From positions 1-52,274 of the forward strand of contig MPMR01000030.1 in assembly GCA_002238605.1 (NCBI GenBank): 52,274 nucleotides of DNA, in the 5' to 3' direction. Below the pieces are notes generated by a model, which did not search any database, was not told the DNA's origin, and saw nothing but the letters and a program-made list of their open reading frames with translations. The position numbers were made by a program, and so were the translations under genes. The number at the start of each line of letters is the position of its first letter. Position 1 is the first letter of the stretch. Origin of the DNA: BD2-11 clade cluster bacterium bin43 (GTDB taxonomy: Bacteria > Gemmatimonadota > Gemmatimonadetes > Longimicrobiales > Gaopeijiaceae). This document shows, one piece after another, positions 42,792 through 52,069 of this stretch.

Positions 42792-42826
42792 GAGCCCCCG
42801 AACCCGTGCAAACGGGCCGGGGGCTC
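42792..42826 (+). terminator. Strong hairpin, likely transcription terminator
   Basis: GAGCCCCCG at 42792-42800 pairs perfectly with CGGGGGCTC at 42818-42826, and an inner CCCGT/ACGGG stem closes a short GCAA loop. It lies 50 bases after the terC pseudogene. No T-run follows, as is common in GC-rich genomes, so it may act as a rho-independent terminator or as an RNA 3' end stabiliser for genes from either side. Confidence 0.55.
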
Positions 42827-42860
42827 ACCACCCCACCCCACATCGCGACTCAGCCGATAC

Positions 42861-43028
42861 TCATTCCCTCGAACCGGCCAGGGAAATGTTCGGAACGTCC
42901 TTCAAGGAAGAGATGGGCCGAGCGTCACGCGCCAGAAGCCGCAGATTGCGGGCTTCCCGGTACCTCCCCTCGTCCTCCGCCCTCGATGCCGCCCTGCCCA
43001 GATGCCTGATTCGTTCTTCCGCACTCAT
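42861..43028 (-). CDS. Small hypothetical protein, 55 residues
   Basis: Too short for usual ORF limits. The ATG at 43028 follows AGGGGGAG by about six bases; the product MSAEERIRHLGRAASRAEDE continues with an Arg- and Ala-rich helix (GRYREARNLRLLARDARP) and ends with SREstop. It is charged, soluble and likely helical. Codon third positions look coding. No family is recognised. It sits alone between the terC remnant and the YkvI-like gene, transcribed oppositely to both. Confidence 0.5.
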   Translation of the reverse strand: MSAEERIRHLGRAASRAEDEGRYREARNLRLLARDARPISSLKDVPNISLAGSRE

Positions 43029-43247
43029 CCCACTCCCCCTGTCTCCCGTGGTCTACGCGACTACCGCGCGCCCGGTTTCAGCCAGGTCCGGTTGATGAAA
43101 CGTTTAATGCAAGAGTCATGCCATGTTTGATGGCGAACCGCCCGGCGCGCCCGTTCCGGTTTGCCCTGCGGACCCGGCCCCGGTAGGCTCAGGGCTCGCA
43201 CTGCCGCCCGCGTGGCCCCGCAGGCCTTCGCCCCGGAGAACCAGATC

Positions 43248-44387
43248 GTGAGCACCCCCAGCCAGCGCTCCTTCTTCCGCCGCTACCTGCTCCCGGGGTT
43301 CGTTTTCCAGTCGGTGGTGATCGCCGGAGGCTACGGCACGGGACGCGAACTCGTGGAGTTCTTCCTCACGCAGGGTCCCCGCGGCGGGCTCATGGCCATG
43401 CTGCTGGTGTCCACGGTGATCTGGAGCCTGACCTGCGCGGTGACCTTCGACTTCGCCCGCCGCTTTTCCACCTACGACTACCGCACCTTCTTCCGCCGCC
43501 TCCTGGGCGGGCGCTGGTGGGTGGCCTACGAAGCGGCGTACCTGGCCTTCCTGATGCTGGTGCTCGCGGTCATCGCGGCGGCGGCCGGCAGCATCCTCGA
43601 AGAAACCTTCGGCATCAGTTACGCCGCGGGGGTTCTCGGCATGATCGCCGCCATCGGGTACCTGGTCTTCCGCGGCTCGAGGACCATCGAGCGTTTCTTC
43701 GCCGGCTGGTCCTTCGTGCTCTACGCCGTCTTCATCCTCTTCTTCATCCTCTGTTTCGTCTCCTTCGGAGGCGAGATCTCGGCAAGCTTCGCCAGCGTGC
43801 CGGCAGGCCGAGGCTGGTTGGTCGCCGGAGTGCGCTACGCCGCCTACAACCTCGCCACCATACCCGGCCTGCTCTTCGTGATGCGGCACGTCGGCACCCG
43901 CCGCGAGGCGGTCTCCGCGGGCCTGCTTGCCGGCCCGATCGCCATCATCCCCGGTCTCCTCTTCTATCTCGCCATGGCGGGACAGTATCCGGATATCCTG
44001 GACCGCACGGTCCCCGCGAACGCGCTGCTCGAGACGCTCGGCATGCGCTGGTTTCAGCTCGCCTTCCAGCTGGCGCTCTTCGGAACCCTGATCGAAACCG
44101 GGGCGGGGATGATCCACGCGGTGAACGAGCGCGTCGCGGCGGTCTACGCCCGTGGCCAGGAGAAGATGCCCGCAGGCCTGCGCACCGGAATCGGGGTGAG
44201 CCTGCTTGCCGGCGGCGCCCTCATCGCCCAGTTCGGCCTGATCGACCTGATCGCGCGCGGCTACGGGACCATGACGTGGGTCTTCCTGGCCGTCTACGTG
44301 CTGCCGGTGCTGACGATAGGCGTGTGGAGGCTGGTGCGCGCGGGGCCGACCTCGCCCTCGACGCCCCGGCAGGCAACACTTTCGTAA
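43248..44387 (+). CDS. YkvI-like membrane transporter (APC superfamily)
   Basis: A 379-residue protein from the GTG at 43248, with GGAG nine bases upstream. It opens LLPGFVFQSVVIAGGYGTGRELVEFFLTQGPRGG, the YkvI family start with a broken first helix; about ten transmembrane segments follow, including YLAFLMLVLAVIAAAAGSI, ASFAGW-like turns and YNLATIPGLLFVMRHV. The family is related to amino-acid transporters but the substrate is unknown. It ends 150 bases before pstS on the same strand. Confidence 0.72.
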   Translation: MSTPSQRSFFRRYLLPGFVFQSVVIAGGYGTGRELVEFFLTQGPRGGLMAMLLVSTVIWSLTCAVTFDFARRFSTYDYRTFFRRLLGGRWWVAYEAAYLAFLMLVLAVIAAAAGSILEETFGISYAAGVLGMIAAIGYLVFRGSRTIERFFAGWSFVLYAVFILFFILCFVSFGGEISASFASVPAGRGWLVAGVRYAAYNLATIPGLLFVMRHVGTRREAVSAGLLAGPIAIIPGLLFYLAMAGQYPDILDRTVPANALLETLGMRWFQLAFQLALFGTLIETGAGMIHAVNERVAAVYARGQEKMPAGLRTGIGVSLLAGGALIAQFGLIDLIARGYGTMTWVFLAVYVLPVLTIGVWRLVRAGPTSPSTPRQATLS

Positions 44388-44537
44388 CAGTCGCGTCCCG
44401 CGTTCCGCTGGGCGGTACCGGTCCGCCCTCCCCTCGTGATAGGTTATTCTTGTCCAACTTCCCGGCTTGCGGGAACCGGCCTGTCCGGACCCGGCGATCA
44501 TCCGCAACGGGAGCATCATCCTCAGGGGGAACCGAGA

Positions 44538-45413
44538 ATGAGACGTAGCATGTCCACACTGGTGTCGGTCCTTGTCATCGCATGCGGCGGCAACGCCGGG
44601 AACAACGCCCGCGCGGTCATCCAGAACAAGGGATCCGATACGCTGATCACCGTCGCCCAGGCGTGGGCGGAAGCGTACAGCACCGTCGACGGTCAAGTCG
44701 CCGTGGCCGTCTCGGGAGGCGGCTCCGGAACCGGCATCTCGGCGATGATCAACGGCACGGTGGACATTGCCAACTCAAGCCGCAAGATGACCGAGCGGGA
44801 GATCGAGGCGGCCCGTGCGAACGGGAACGACCCCGTCGAGCACCTGGTCGGGCACGACGCGCTGGCGGTGTACGTTCATGCGGAAAATCCGGTCGGTCAG
44901 CTCACCCTGCAGCAGTTGGCGGGCATCTACGGAGCGAGCGGCCCACTCGAGCGCTGGAGTCAGCTCGACGTCACCATACCGGGGTGCGACTCGGACGAAA
45001 TCGTGCGCGTGAGCCGTCAGAACAACTCCGGCACCTTCGCCTACTTCCGGGAAGCGGTCCTGGAAAACGAGGATTTCAAGCTCGGATCCCACGACATGCA
45101 CGGCTCGAAGGACGTGGTGCACCTCGTCGCGCAGACGCCCTGCGCGATCGGCTACAGCGGGATGGCCTACGCGATCCCCGAGGTCAGGATGCCCTGCGTG
45201 ATGGGCAGCCCCGGCGACGCCTGCGTCACTCCCTCCATAGAGAGCGCGCTCGACGGCAGCTACCCGATCTCACGGCCCCTGCTCATGTACACCTCCGGCG
45301 ATCCCGCGGGCCAGGTGAAGGCATACCTCGACTGGGTGCTGGGCGAAACCGGCCAGTGCATCATGCTGGAGTTGGGATACACCCCTGCGATCCCCACCCA
45401 GTGCGTGGAGTAG
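44538..45413 (+). CDS. pstS: Phosphate-binding lipoprotein PstS
   Basis: A 291-residue solute-binding protein. MSTLVSVLVIAC ends in a lipobox (Cys about residue 16). IQNKGSDTLITVAQAWAEAY, AVSGGGSGTGISAMINGTVDIANSSRKMTERE and VSRQNNSGTFAYF hold the Ser/Thr/Asp/Arg set that binds phosphate in PstS proteins. It heads the pst operon with AGGGGG before the ATG. Several Cys residues (GCDSDE, TPCAIG, MPCVMG, DACVT) suggest disulphides. No clear Pho box was found upstream. Confidence 0.85.
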   Translation: MRRSMSTLVSVLVIACGGNAGNNARAVIQNKGSDTLITVAQAWAEAYSTVDGQVAVAVSGGGSGTGISAMINGTVDIANSSRKMTEREIEAARANGNDPVEHLVGHDALAVYVHAENPVGQLTLQQLAGIYGASGPLERWSQLDVTIPGCDSDEIVRVSRQNNSGTFAYFREAVLENEDFKLGSHDMHGSKDVVHLVAQTPCAIGYSGMAYAIPEVRMPCVMGSPGDACVTPSIESALDGSYPISRPLLMYTSGDPAGQVKAYLDWVLGETGQCIMLELGYTPAIPTQCVE

Positions 45414-45443
45414 CCAGGCACACGGTCAATTGATCAACGCTCA

Positions 45444-46382
45444 ATGAACCAGGCGCTCGACCGCTCGCGCGACTTCGACCACCGGGGCCGCGCCTGGTAC
45501 CTCGACCGCGCCGTAACGGTGTTCGTCTTCATCGGCGGCACTTCGGCGATCCTCTTCATCGGCGGAATCTTCGTCTTCATTGCGCGCGAGGGGCTCGGAT
45601 TCGTGTTCTCCGAATTCGATGCGGGCGAGTTCTTCGGGTCCATCGCATGGCGGCCTACATCGGTGCTGGATGCCACCTACGGCGCGCTGGCTCTCATCGT
45701 GGGAACGGCCAGCATCACGGGGCTGGCGATGGTGGTGTCGATCCCGTTCTCGCTGGCGGCCGCCATCTTCATCGGTGAATTCGCCCGCGGCCGGGTGCGC
45801 GAGTTGCTCAAGGTGCTGGTCGAGTTGCTCGCGGCCATCCCTTCGGTGGTGTGGGGGTTCATCGGCTTCAGCATCATGAACTCGCTCATCATCGACATCT
45901 TCGAAGTGCCCATCGGGCTGAACGTCCTCAACGCGGGGGTCATTCTGGGACTCATGGCGGCGCCCATCATGACCACCATCGCCGAGGACGCGCTCAAGGC
46001 GGTTCCGGACGGCTATCGCGAGGCGGCCGAAGCGCTGGGCGCCACACGCTGGCAGGTGATCCGCAAGGTCGTAATTCCGGCGGCAAAGAACGGCCTGGTG
46101 GCGGCGGTATTGCTGGGCGTGGGGCGCGGATTCGGCGAGACCATGGTCGTGCTCATGGCGAGCGGTCACTCCATCAACATCCCCGACAGCGTGTTCGACT
46201 CCGTGCGCGCCCTGACGGCCACCATCGCGGCGGAACTGGGCGAGACGGCCGTCGGCTCCGATCACTTCAGGGCGCTCTTCACGCTGGGCATCCTGCTCTT
46301 CCTCGTGACCTTCGCGATCAACCTGACCGCCGACACGATCATGCGCGGGATCCGCAGGAAGGGCCAGCGGGCGAATCCATGA
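45444..46382 (+). CDS. pstC: Phosphate ABC transporter permease PstC
   Basis: A 312-residue permease with six transmembrane helices. The cytoplasmic coupling (EAA) loop is clear: YREAAEALGATRWQVIRKVVIPAAKNGL. AIPSVVWGFIGF and GRGFGETMVVLMASGH are PstC landmarks. The stop overlaps the pstA start as ATGA. It forms the membrane pore with PstA. Confidence 0.9.
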   Translation: MNQALDRSRDFDHRGRAWYLDRAVTVFVFIGGTSAILFIGGIFVFIAREGLGFVFSEFDAGEFFGSIAWRPTSVLDATYGALALIVGTASITGLAMVVSIPFSLAAAIFIGEFARGRVRELLKVLVELLAAIPSVVWGFIGFSIMNSLIIDIFEVPIGLNVLNAGVILGLMAAPIMTTIAEDALKAVPDGYREAAEALGATRWQVIRKVVIPAAKNGLVAAVLLGVGRGFGETMVVLMASGHSINIPDSVFDSVRALTATIAAELGETAVGSDHFRALFTLGILLFLVTFAINLTADTIMRGIRRKGQRANP

Positions 46383-47269
46383 CGAGCGCCTCGGAGCAAC
46401 TGTTCGCGGGCACCTCCCTGAACGCGCGCGACCGCAGGGTCGAGTGGCTCGTGCGCAATCTGCTCGGGTTGATGACGGCGCTGCTCATCCTCCCGGTGGT
46501 GATCATCATGACCCTGCTCGTGGTCAGGGGCGGCCCCGTGATCTCGTGGGAGTTCCTCACCACCGCGCCGGTCGACGGCATGACCGCCGGCGGCATCTTT
46601 CCTGCCCTGGTCGGGACCGTGTGGCTGGTGGCGGTCGCGCTGGTCGCTTCGGTACCGGTGGGGGTGGCGGCGGCGGTCTACCTCAGCGAGTACGCGCCCG
46701 ACAACTGGCTCACGCGCGCCATTAACCTCGCCATCATCAATCTGGCGGGGGTTCCGTCGATCGTGCACGCTCTCTTCGGGGTGGGAGCGTTCGTGCTCTT
46801 CTTCCGCTTCGGGACCAGCATTCTGGCCGCGAGCCTCACCCTGGCGGTGATGACTCTTCCGGTCGTCATCGTGTCCACGCGGGAGGCGCTGCAGGCGGTG
46901 CCGCGGGCCTTTCGGGAGGCCTGCTGGAACATGGGCGCGACGCGCTGGCAGACGATCCGCCGCATCGTCCTGCCCAACGCCGTGAGCGGCATCCTCACGG
47001 GAGTCATCCTCGAGGTGTCCCGAACCTCGGGAGAGACCGCGCCCATAATGTTCACGGGCGCGGCTTTCTTCCTTCCCTTCCTGCCCCAGGGCGTCCTGGA
47101 CCAGACCATGGCCATGTCGCTGCACCTGTTCGTGATCGCCACCCAGGTGCCGGACGCGCCGGACGCGCTGCCCTTCGGCGTGGCGCTGGTTCTGATCTCC
47201 ATGGTGCTGGCGATGAACGCGCTCTCCATCGGCTTTCGCGTCTACGTGCGCGGGAGAAAGAAGTGGTAG
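46379..47269 (+). CDS. pstA: Phosphate ABC transporter permease PstA
   Basis: A 296-residue permease. The coupling loop reads FREACWNMGATRWQTIRRIVLPNAVSGI; GVPSIVHALFGVGAFVLFF and EVSRTSGETAPIMFTGAAFF are PstA signatures. It overlaps pstC by four bases and pstB1 by seven. Differing coupling loops of PstC and PstA would allow each ATPase subunit of an asymmetric pair to take a fixed side. Confidence 0.9.
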   Translation: MTSASEQLFAGTSLNARDRRVEWLVRNLLGLMTALLILPVVIIMTLLVVRGGPVISWEFLTTAPVDGMTAGGIFPALVGTVWLVAVALVASVPVGVAAAVYLSEYAPDNWLTRAINLAIINLAGVPSIVHALFGVGAFVLFFRFGTSILAASLTLAVMTLPVVIVSTREALQAVPRAFREACWNMGATRWQTIRRIVLPNAVSGILTGVILEVSRTSGETAPIMFTGAAFFLPFLPQGVLDQTMAMSLHLFVIATQVPDAPDALPFGVALVLISMVLAMNALSIGFRVYVRGRKKW

Positions 47270-48063
47270 AGGGCCCGGCGCCGAACGGAAACGCAGCCCC
47301 GGCCGACGCGCTCCCGAAGGTGGTCGTGCAAAACCTCAGGATTCGCTACGGGAACCACGTGGCGCTGCGGGGACTGGATCTCTCCGTTCGCCGGAACGAG
47401 ATCCTGGGGATCATCGGTCCCGCGGGCTCGGGAAAGACTTCGTTCCTGCGCGCCCTCAACCGCATGGATGAGTTCATTCCCGGGATGGAGGTCGAGGGCC
47501 GGATCACCTTCGATGGCCGCGACATCCGCCGCGTGCGCAACGTCTACGCCCTGCGCAGCCGCATCGGCGTGGTCTTTCCGCTCCCGGTGGGGCTCCCGCT
47601 GACGGTCTACGAGAACGTGGCCCTGGCTCCGAGGCTGCGGGGCGTGCGCAAGGCGAGCGAGCTCGATGTGATCGTCGAACGATGCCTGCGGCGCGCCGCC
47701 CTCTGGGAGGAAGTGAAGGACCGCCTGCGCTCGCTCGGAAGCCTGCTCTCCGGAGGCCAGCAGCAGCGCCTCACCATCGCGCGGGCATTATCGCAGGAAC
47801 CCGATCTTCTGCTCCTGGACGAATTCTCGATCGCCGTCGATCCGGTCACCACGATGCGCATCGAGGACGTGCTCAAGGAGTTGAAGAACGAGATGTCGAT
47901 CGTGCTGGTGACCAACCTGGTGCAGCAGGCGAGGCGCCTGGCAGACCGAACCGCGTTCTTCCTGACCGGCGAGCACGTCGAAACCAGCGACACCGCGCGC
48001 ATCTTCAGCGGCATCGTCAAGGATCCGCGCACGCACGACTACATCGAGGGACGCTTTGGCTGA
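47263..48063 (+). CDS. pstB: PstB1: phosphate transporter ATPase with degenerate Q-loop and H-loop
   Basis: A 266-residue ABC ATPase from a GTG at 47263. Walker A GPAGSGKTS (52-60), signature LSGGQ (162-166) and Walker B LLLLDE (182-187) are intact. The Q-loop, normally F-Q-x-P-N in PstB, is FPLPVG, so the Gln is Pro106. The H-loop, normally V-T-H-N, is LVTNLV, so the switch His is Asn218. The D-loop SALD is IAVD (190-193). ATP should bind, but hydrolysis by its own catalytic half is expected to fail, while its LSGGQ can complete the site of a partner. It overlaps pstB2 by eight bases. Confidence 0.9.
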   Translation: MVEGPAPNGNAAPADALPKVVVQNLRIRYGNHVALRGLDLSVRRNEILGIIGPAGSGKTSFLRALNRMDEFIPGMEVEGRITFDGRDIRRVRNVYALRSRIGVVFPLPVGLPLTVYENVALAPRLRGVRKASELDVIVERCLRRAALWEEVKDRLRSLGSLLSGGQQQRLTIARALSQEPDLLLLDEFSIAVDPVTTMRIEDVLKELKNEMSIVLVTNLVQQARRLADRTAFFLTGEHVETSDTARIFSGIVKDPRTHDYIEGRFG

Positions 48064-48844
48064 GTCGGTTGCTGTTTCCGCGCCTCCCGCGATCGCGACC
48101 CGCGGTCTCAACCTCTGGTATGGAGACTTCCAGGCCCTTTTCGAGGTGAACCTGGACATCCGGCAGGGCATTATCACCTCTCTCATCGGCCCGTCCGGCT
48201 GCGGCAAATCCACCCTGCTGCGGAGCTGCAACCGCATGACCGAGCGGCTCGGATACGTGCGTACCACCGGAAGCATCGAGATCCTGGGCCAGGACATCTA
48301 TGCGCCGGAGGTCGAGCTGGTCCAGGTGCGCAAGCAGGTGGGCATGGTGTTCCAGCGCCCCAATCCCCTGCCGCTCTCCATCCGCGACAACATCAGCTTC
48401 GGCCACCGCCTGCACGCCCGCGGCCAGCGCGTCTCGCGCTCCGGCAGAGAGGAACTGGTGGAGGAAGCCCTGCGCAAGGTGCTGCTCTGGGACACGGTCA
48501 AGGATCGGCTCGACGCCCTGGCCACCGAGCTTTCGCTGGAGGAGCAGCAGAAGCTCTGCATCGCGCGGCTGCTCCCGGTGAAACCGGCAGTGCTGCTCAT
48601 GGACGAGCCCTGCTCCGCACTCGATCCGAAGGGAACCGAGGCGGTGGAGGAGCTGATCCGGGAGCTGAGGGGCGAGTTCACGATCCTGATCGTGACCCAC
48701 AACATGGCCCAGGCCCGGCGTACCAGCGAGGAGACCGTGTTCATGCTGATCGGCAAGGTGATCGAGCACGGCCCCACCGACGACGTTTTCCTGAATCCGC
48801 AGCACCGGCAGACCGCCGACTACATCGAGGGGCGCTACGGGTGA
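48056..48844 (+). CDS. pstB: PstB2: phosphate transporter ATPase with degenerate signature motif
   Basis: A 262-residue ABC ATPase from a TTG at 48056 inside pstB1. Walker [10 protein letters not shown] (45-53), Q-loop VFQRPNP (Gln100), Walker B VLLMDE (179-184), D-loop SALD (187-190) and H-loop VTHNM (His215) are all canonical. The signature LSGGQ is replaced by LSLEE (159-163), which cannot be expected to contact gamma-phosphate normally. Alone it could not form two working sites; paired with PstB1 its intact catalytic half would meet the intact LSGGQ. The last gene of the operon; no phoU follows. Confidence 0.9.
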   Translation: MAESVAVSAPPAIATRGLNLWYGDFQALFEVNLDIRQGIITSLIGPSGCGKSTLLRSCNRMTERLGYVRTTGSIEILGQDIYAPEVELVQVRKQVGMVFQRPNPLPLSIRDNISFGHRLHARGQRVSRSGREELVEEALRKVLLWDTVKDRLDALATELSLEEQQKLCIARLLPVKPAVLLMDEPCSALDPKGTEAVEELIRELRGEFTILIVTHNMAQARRTSEETVFMLIGKVIEHGPTDDVFLNPQHRQTADYIEGRYG

Positions 48845-48876
48845 TCCCCGGGGCCGGGATGGCCCGGGAGGAAGGA

Positions 48877-48950
<74 letters not shown>

Positions 48951-48982
48951 GTGTCGCGGCCATGACCGCTGCTCCCCCGCGG

Positions 48983-49351
<369 letters not shown>

Positions 49352-49475
49352 CGCTCTCCGGGGTTTCAACTGAAACGCCGGAGGCGGGGAGCAAGAAAGC
49401 TACAGGCGCGGGCGGCCGGAGTAAAGAAACGCACGAATCGAATCGGGTGCACGGCCTGGACGCTCTCCGGCTCGC

Positions 49476-49509
49476 CGCTACTCCGGCTTCGTCGCTACTC
49501 CGGCTTCGT
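49476..49509. repeat. Two tandem copies of a 17-base unit
   Basis: CGCTACTCCGGCTTCGT occurs twice back to back, followed by a partial CGCTCCGGTCGCG and preceded by a related CGCTCTCCGGCTCGC. It lies upstream of rnpB and of the divergent ggt gene, about 100 bases before the ggt start. It looks like slippage but could hold protein-binding half sites. Confidence 0.75.
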
Positions 49510-49608
49510 CGCTCCGGTCGCGTCGCGCTCTGGTCCGGAATCGGAAGATCGGTACATTGAGATCGCCCGGGCAGGGAGGCATCGGCGAATACCCGGAGGA
49601 GAGAACGA

Positions 49609-51519
49609 ATGAGAGCTCCGCCGTTCGACAGGCCCCGGTCCCGCATCCCCCAGGGAGCGCGGAGTCCCGCAGCCGTCGCCGGTTACGAACAGGACGGCGA
49701 CGCGCACGGCGGCGGTGGTCCTCGACGCCCTCCGGCGCGACCGCTGCTGCTGTTGCACGCGGTGCTCGGTCTGGCGCTCGCGGCCTGCGTCGGCTGCGGC
49801 GACCCCTCGCCGGCGGCCGGGCCCGCGTTTCCGGAGTCGTGGCGGTACCGGGATACACCTCCTCCGGTCACCGCGACCAGCGGGATGGTCGTCTCGACCG
49901 ACGAACTCGCCAGCCAGGTCGGTGTCGACGTCCTTCGGTCCGGCGGGAACGCGATGGACGCCGCCGTCGCGGTGATGTTCGCGCTGGCAGTGGTCAACCC
50001 GGAAGCAGGGAACCTCGGGGGTGACGGGTTTCTGGTGCTTCGGACGGCGGACGGCGAAACGGCGGCTCTCGACTTCCGCGCCCGCGCGCCCTTCGCCTCG
50101 ACGCGGGACATGTACCTGGACGACGACGGCGAGGTCACGGACGATGTCGTCGTCGGCCACCTCTCCGTCGGCGTGCCCGGAACCGTCGACGGCATGTGGG
50201 AAGTCCATCGGCGCTTCGGCCGCCTGGAATGGGCCACGCTCCTGGATCCCGCGATCGAGCTTGCCGGAGGCTTCCCGGTGCGGCCCCGCTTCCTGAACTC
50301 TCTGGGCGACGCGATGGTGGCGGCCCTTCAGGCTTTTCCGGCCTCGGCGGAGCAGTTCCTGCCCCGCGGGGGCCAGCCGCCCGCCGTCGGGGACACGCTC
50401 CGCCAGCCGGACCTGGCCCGGACTCTGAGGCGCCTCCGCGATCTCGGCCGCGACGACTTCTACCGCGGGGAAACGGCCGACCTCATCCTCGCCGAGATGG
50501 AACGCGGCGGCGGCATCCTCACCCGCCGGGACCTCGCCGAATACCGGGCGGTCTGGCGCGAGCCCGTCGCGTTCGAATACCGGGGCCACACGGTCATCTC
50601 GATGCCGCCGCCGTCATCCGGGGGCGTCACGATGGCGCAGACCGCCGGGATCCTGGAGCGTCACGATCTTGCCTCCCTGGGCTGGCAGTCGGCGCAGACG
50701 ATCCATCTGCACGCCGAGGCCTGGCGTCGAGGCTACGCCGACCGCAACCACTACCTGGCGGATCCCGACTTCGTGGAAATGCCGCTGGAGCGCCTGACGT
50801 CGGCGGCATATGCGAGGGAGCGGGGAGCGACCATTTCTCTGGACGCGGCCACTCCGTCTTCCGAGGTCGGCCCCGGACTGGAGGGTGCGCCGGCGGCAAC
50901 CGGGACGTCTCCGAGCGCTACGGTCCCCGAGGAGGGCGAAAACACGACCCACTACTCGATCGTCGATGCCGATGGCAACGCCGTGTCGGTCACCAGGACC
51001 GTGAACTCCTGGTACGGAAGCAAAGTCACCGTCACCGGGGCGGGCTTCATTCTGAACAACGACATGGACGACCTCGCCGCCAGACCCGGCTCCGCCAACC
51101 AGTTCGGCCTGGTGCAAGGCGAAAACAACGCCATCGAGCCCGGGAAGCGGATGCTGTCTTCCATGTCGCCGACCATCGTCCTGGGGCCGGACGGCGAACT
51201 GGGAATGGTCACCGGCACCCCGGGTGGCGCGACCATCATCACCACGGTATTCCAGACGATCTCCAACGTCGTGGACTTCGGGATGGATGTCGTCGAGGCC
51301 GTCCAGGCGCCGCGGGTCCACCACCAGCACCTGCCCGACCAGATCTTCTACGAGGCGGGAGCGCTCCCGCCGGAGACCGTCTCGCGGTTGGAGGCGCTCG
51401 GTCACGTCGTAGTCGAACGAGGGGGGCTCTCCGGCGACGTCCAGATGATCGTCGTCTTGGACGACCTGCTCACCGCGTGGTCCGATCCCCGGCGCGGGGG
51501 AAGGGCTCTGGGGTACTGA
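49609..51519 (+). CDS. ggt: Gamma-glutamyltransferase
   Basis: A 636-residue Ntn hydrolase that cleaves or transfers the gamma-glutamyl group of glutathione outside the cytoplasm. GGAGGAGAG precedes the ATG. After a long polar start, ARPLLLLHAVLGLALAACVGC is a signal with lipobox Cys. NLGGDGFLVLRTADGE and DFRARAP bind the glutamyl group; ENTTHYSIVDADGNAVSVT holds the catalytic Thr446, where the proenzyme cleaves itself into two subunits. SSMSPTIVL and GTPGGATIITTVFQ complete the active site. The 44-residue segment before the signal is unusual; no better start with a ribosome binding site was found. Confidence 0.9.
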   Translation: MRAPPFDRPRSRIPQGARSPAAVAGYEQDGDAHGGGGPRRPPARPLLLLHAVLGLALAACVGCGDPSPAAGPAFPESWRYRDTPPPVTATSGMVVSTDELASQVGVDVLRSGGNAMDAAVAVMFALAVVNPEAGNLGGDGFLVLRTADGETAALDFRARAPFASTRDMYLDDDGEVTDDVVVGHLSVGVPGTVDGMWEVHRRFGRLEWATLLDPAIELAGGFPVRPRFLNSLGDAMVAALQAFPASAEQFLPRGGQPPAVGDTLRQPDLARTLRRLRDLGRDDFYRGETADLILAEMERGGGILTRRDLAEYRAVWREPVAFEYRGHTVISMPPPSSGGVTMAQTAGILERHDLASLGWQSAQTIHLHAEAWRRGYADRNHYLADPDFVEMPLERLTSAAYARERGATISLDAATPSSEVGPGLEGAPAATGTSPSATVPEEGENTTHYSIVDADGNAVSVTRTVNSWYGSKVTVTGAGFILNNDMDDLAARPGSANQFGLVQGENNAIEPGKRMLSSMSPTIVLGPDGELGMVTGTPGGATIITTVFQTISNVVDFGMDVVEAVQAPRVHHQHLPDQIFYEAGALPPETVSRLEALGHVVVERGGLSGDVQMIVVLDDLLTAWSDPRRGGRALGY

Positions 51520-51565
51520 ACACGCGGAACAAGCCTTCTTCACCAACCCACGGGACACAACGCAG

Positions 51566-52069
51566 ATGATTGGAGACAGAATTGAGGCGGCGCTCAACGA
51601 GCAGATCACGCACGAGTTCTTCGCGAGCCAGTACTACCTTTCCATGAGCGCGCATTTCGAGCGGGCCGGATTCCCGGGCTTCGCACGCTGGATGCGAGTG
51701 CAATCGGATGAGGAACGGGAGCACGCGCTACGCATCTTCGATTTCGTGAACGATCGCGAGGGACGGGTCACGGTGGACCGAATCGACGCTCCCCCATCCG
51801 AGTTCGGTTCACCCCTGGAGGTGTTCCAGGCGGCGCTGGCCCATGAACGCAAGGTGACCGCGCTCATCGGCGATCTTTACCGTCTCGCGGCGGAGGAGGC
51901 CGACTATCCCACCCAGGTGATGCTGCAGTGGTTCGTCAACGAGCAGGTGCAGGAGGAGAAGATCGCCTCCGACATCGTCGACCGGCTGCGCCTGGCGGGC
52001 GAGAACAAGTCGGCGCTTCTGCTCCTGGAGACGGAACTCGGCCAGCGGCAAGGGGAGGACGCGGGCTGA
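51566..52069 (+). CDS. ftn: Ferritin
   Basis: A 167-residue four-helix iron-storage protein. EAALNEQITHEFFASQYYLSMSAHFE, MRVQSDEEREHALRIFDFVNDREG, AALAHERKVTALIGDLYRLA and LQWFVNEQVQEEKIASDIVDRL hold the ferroxidase ligands (Glu17, Glu50, His53, Glu and Gln of later helices) in the bacterial FtnA pattern. No heme-binding Met of bacterioferritin is present. It stores iron as a mineral in the cytoplasm. It follows ggt by 46 bases on the same strand. Confidence 0.93.
   Translation: MIGDRIEAALNEQITHEFFASQYYLSMSAHFERAGFPGFARWMRVQSDEEREHALRIFDFVNDREGRVTVDRIDAPPSEFGSPLEVFQAALAHERKVTALIGDLYRLAAEEADYPTQVMLQWFVNEQVQEEKIASDIVDRLRLAGENKSALLLLETELGQRQGEDAG

Noticed and set aside
44388-44537. Pho box upstream of pstS
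   Set aside because: TTCGTAACAGTCGCG is the nearest match to the CTGTCAT repeats but only partial and not repeated at 11-base spacing.
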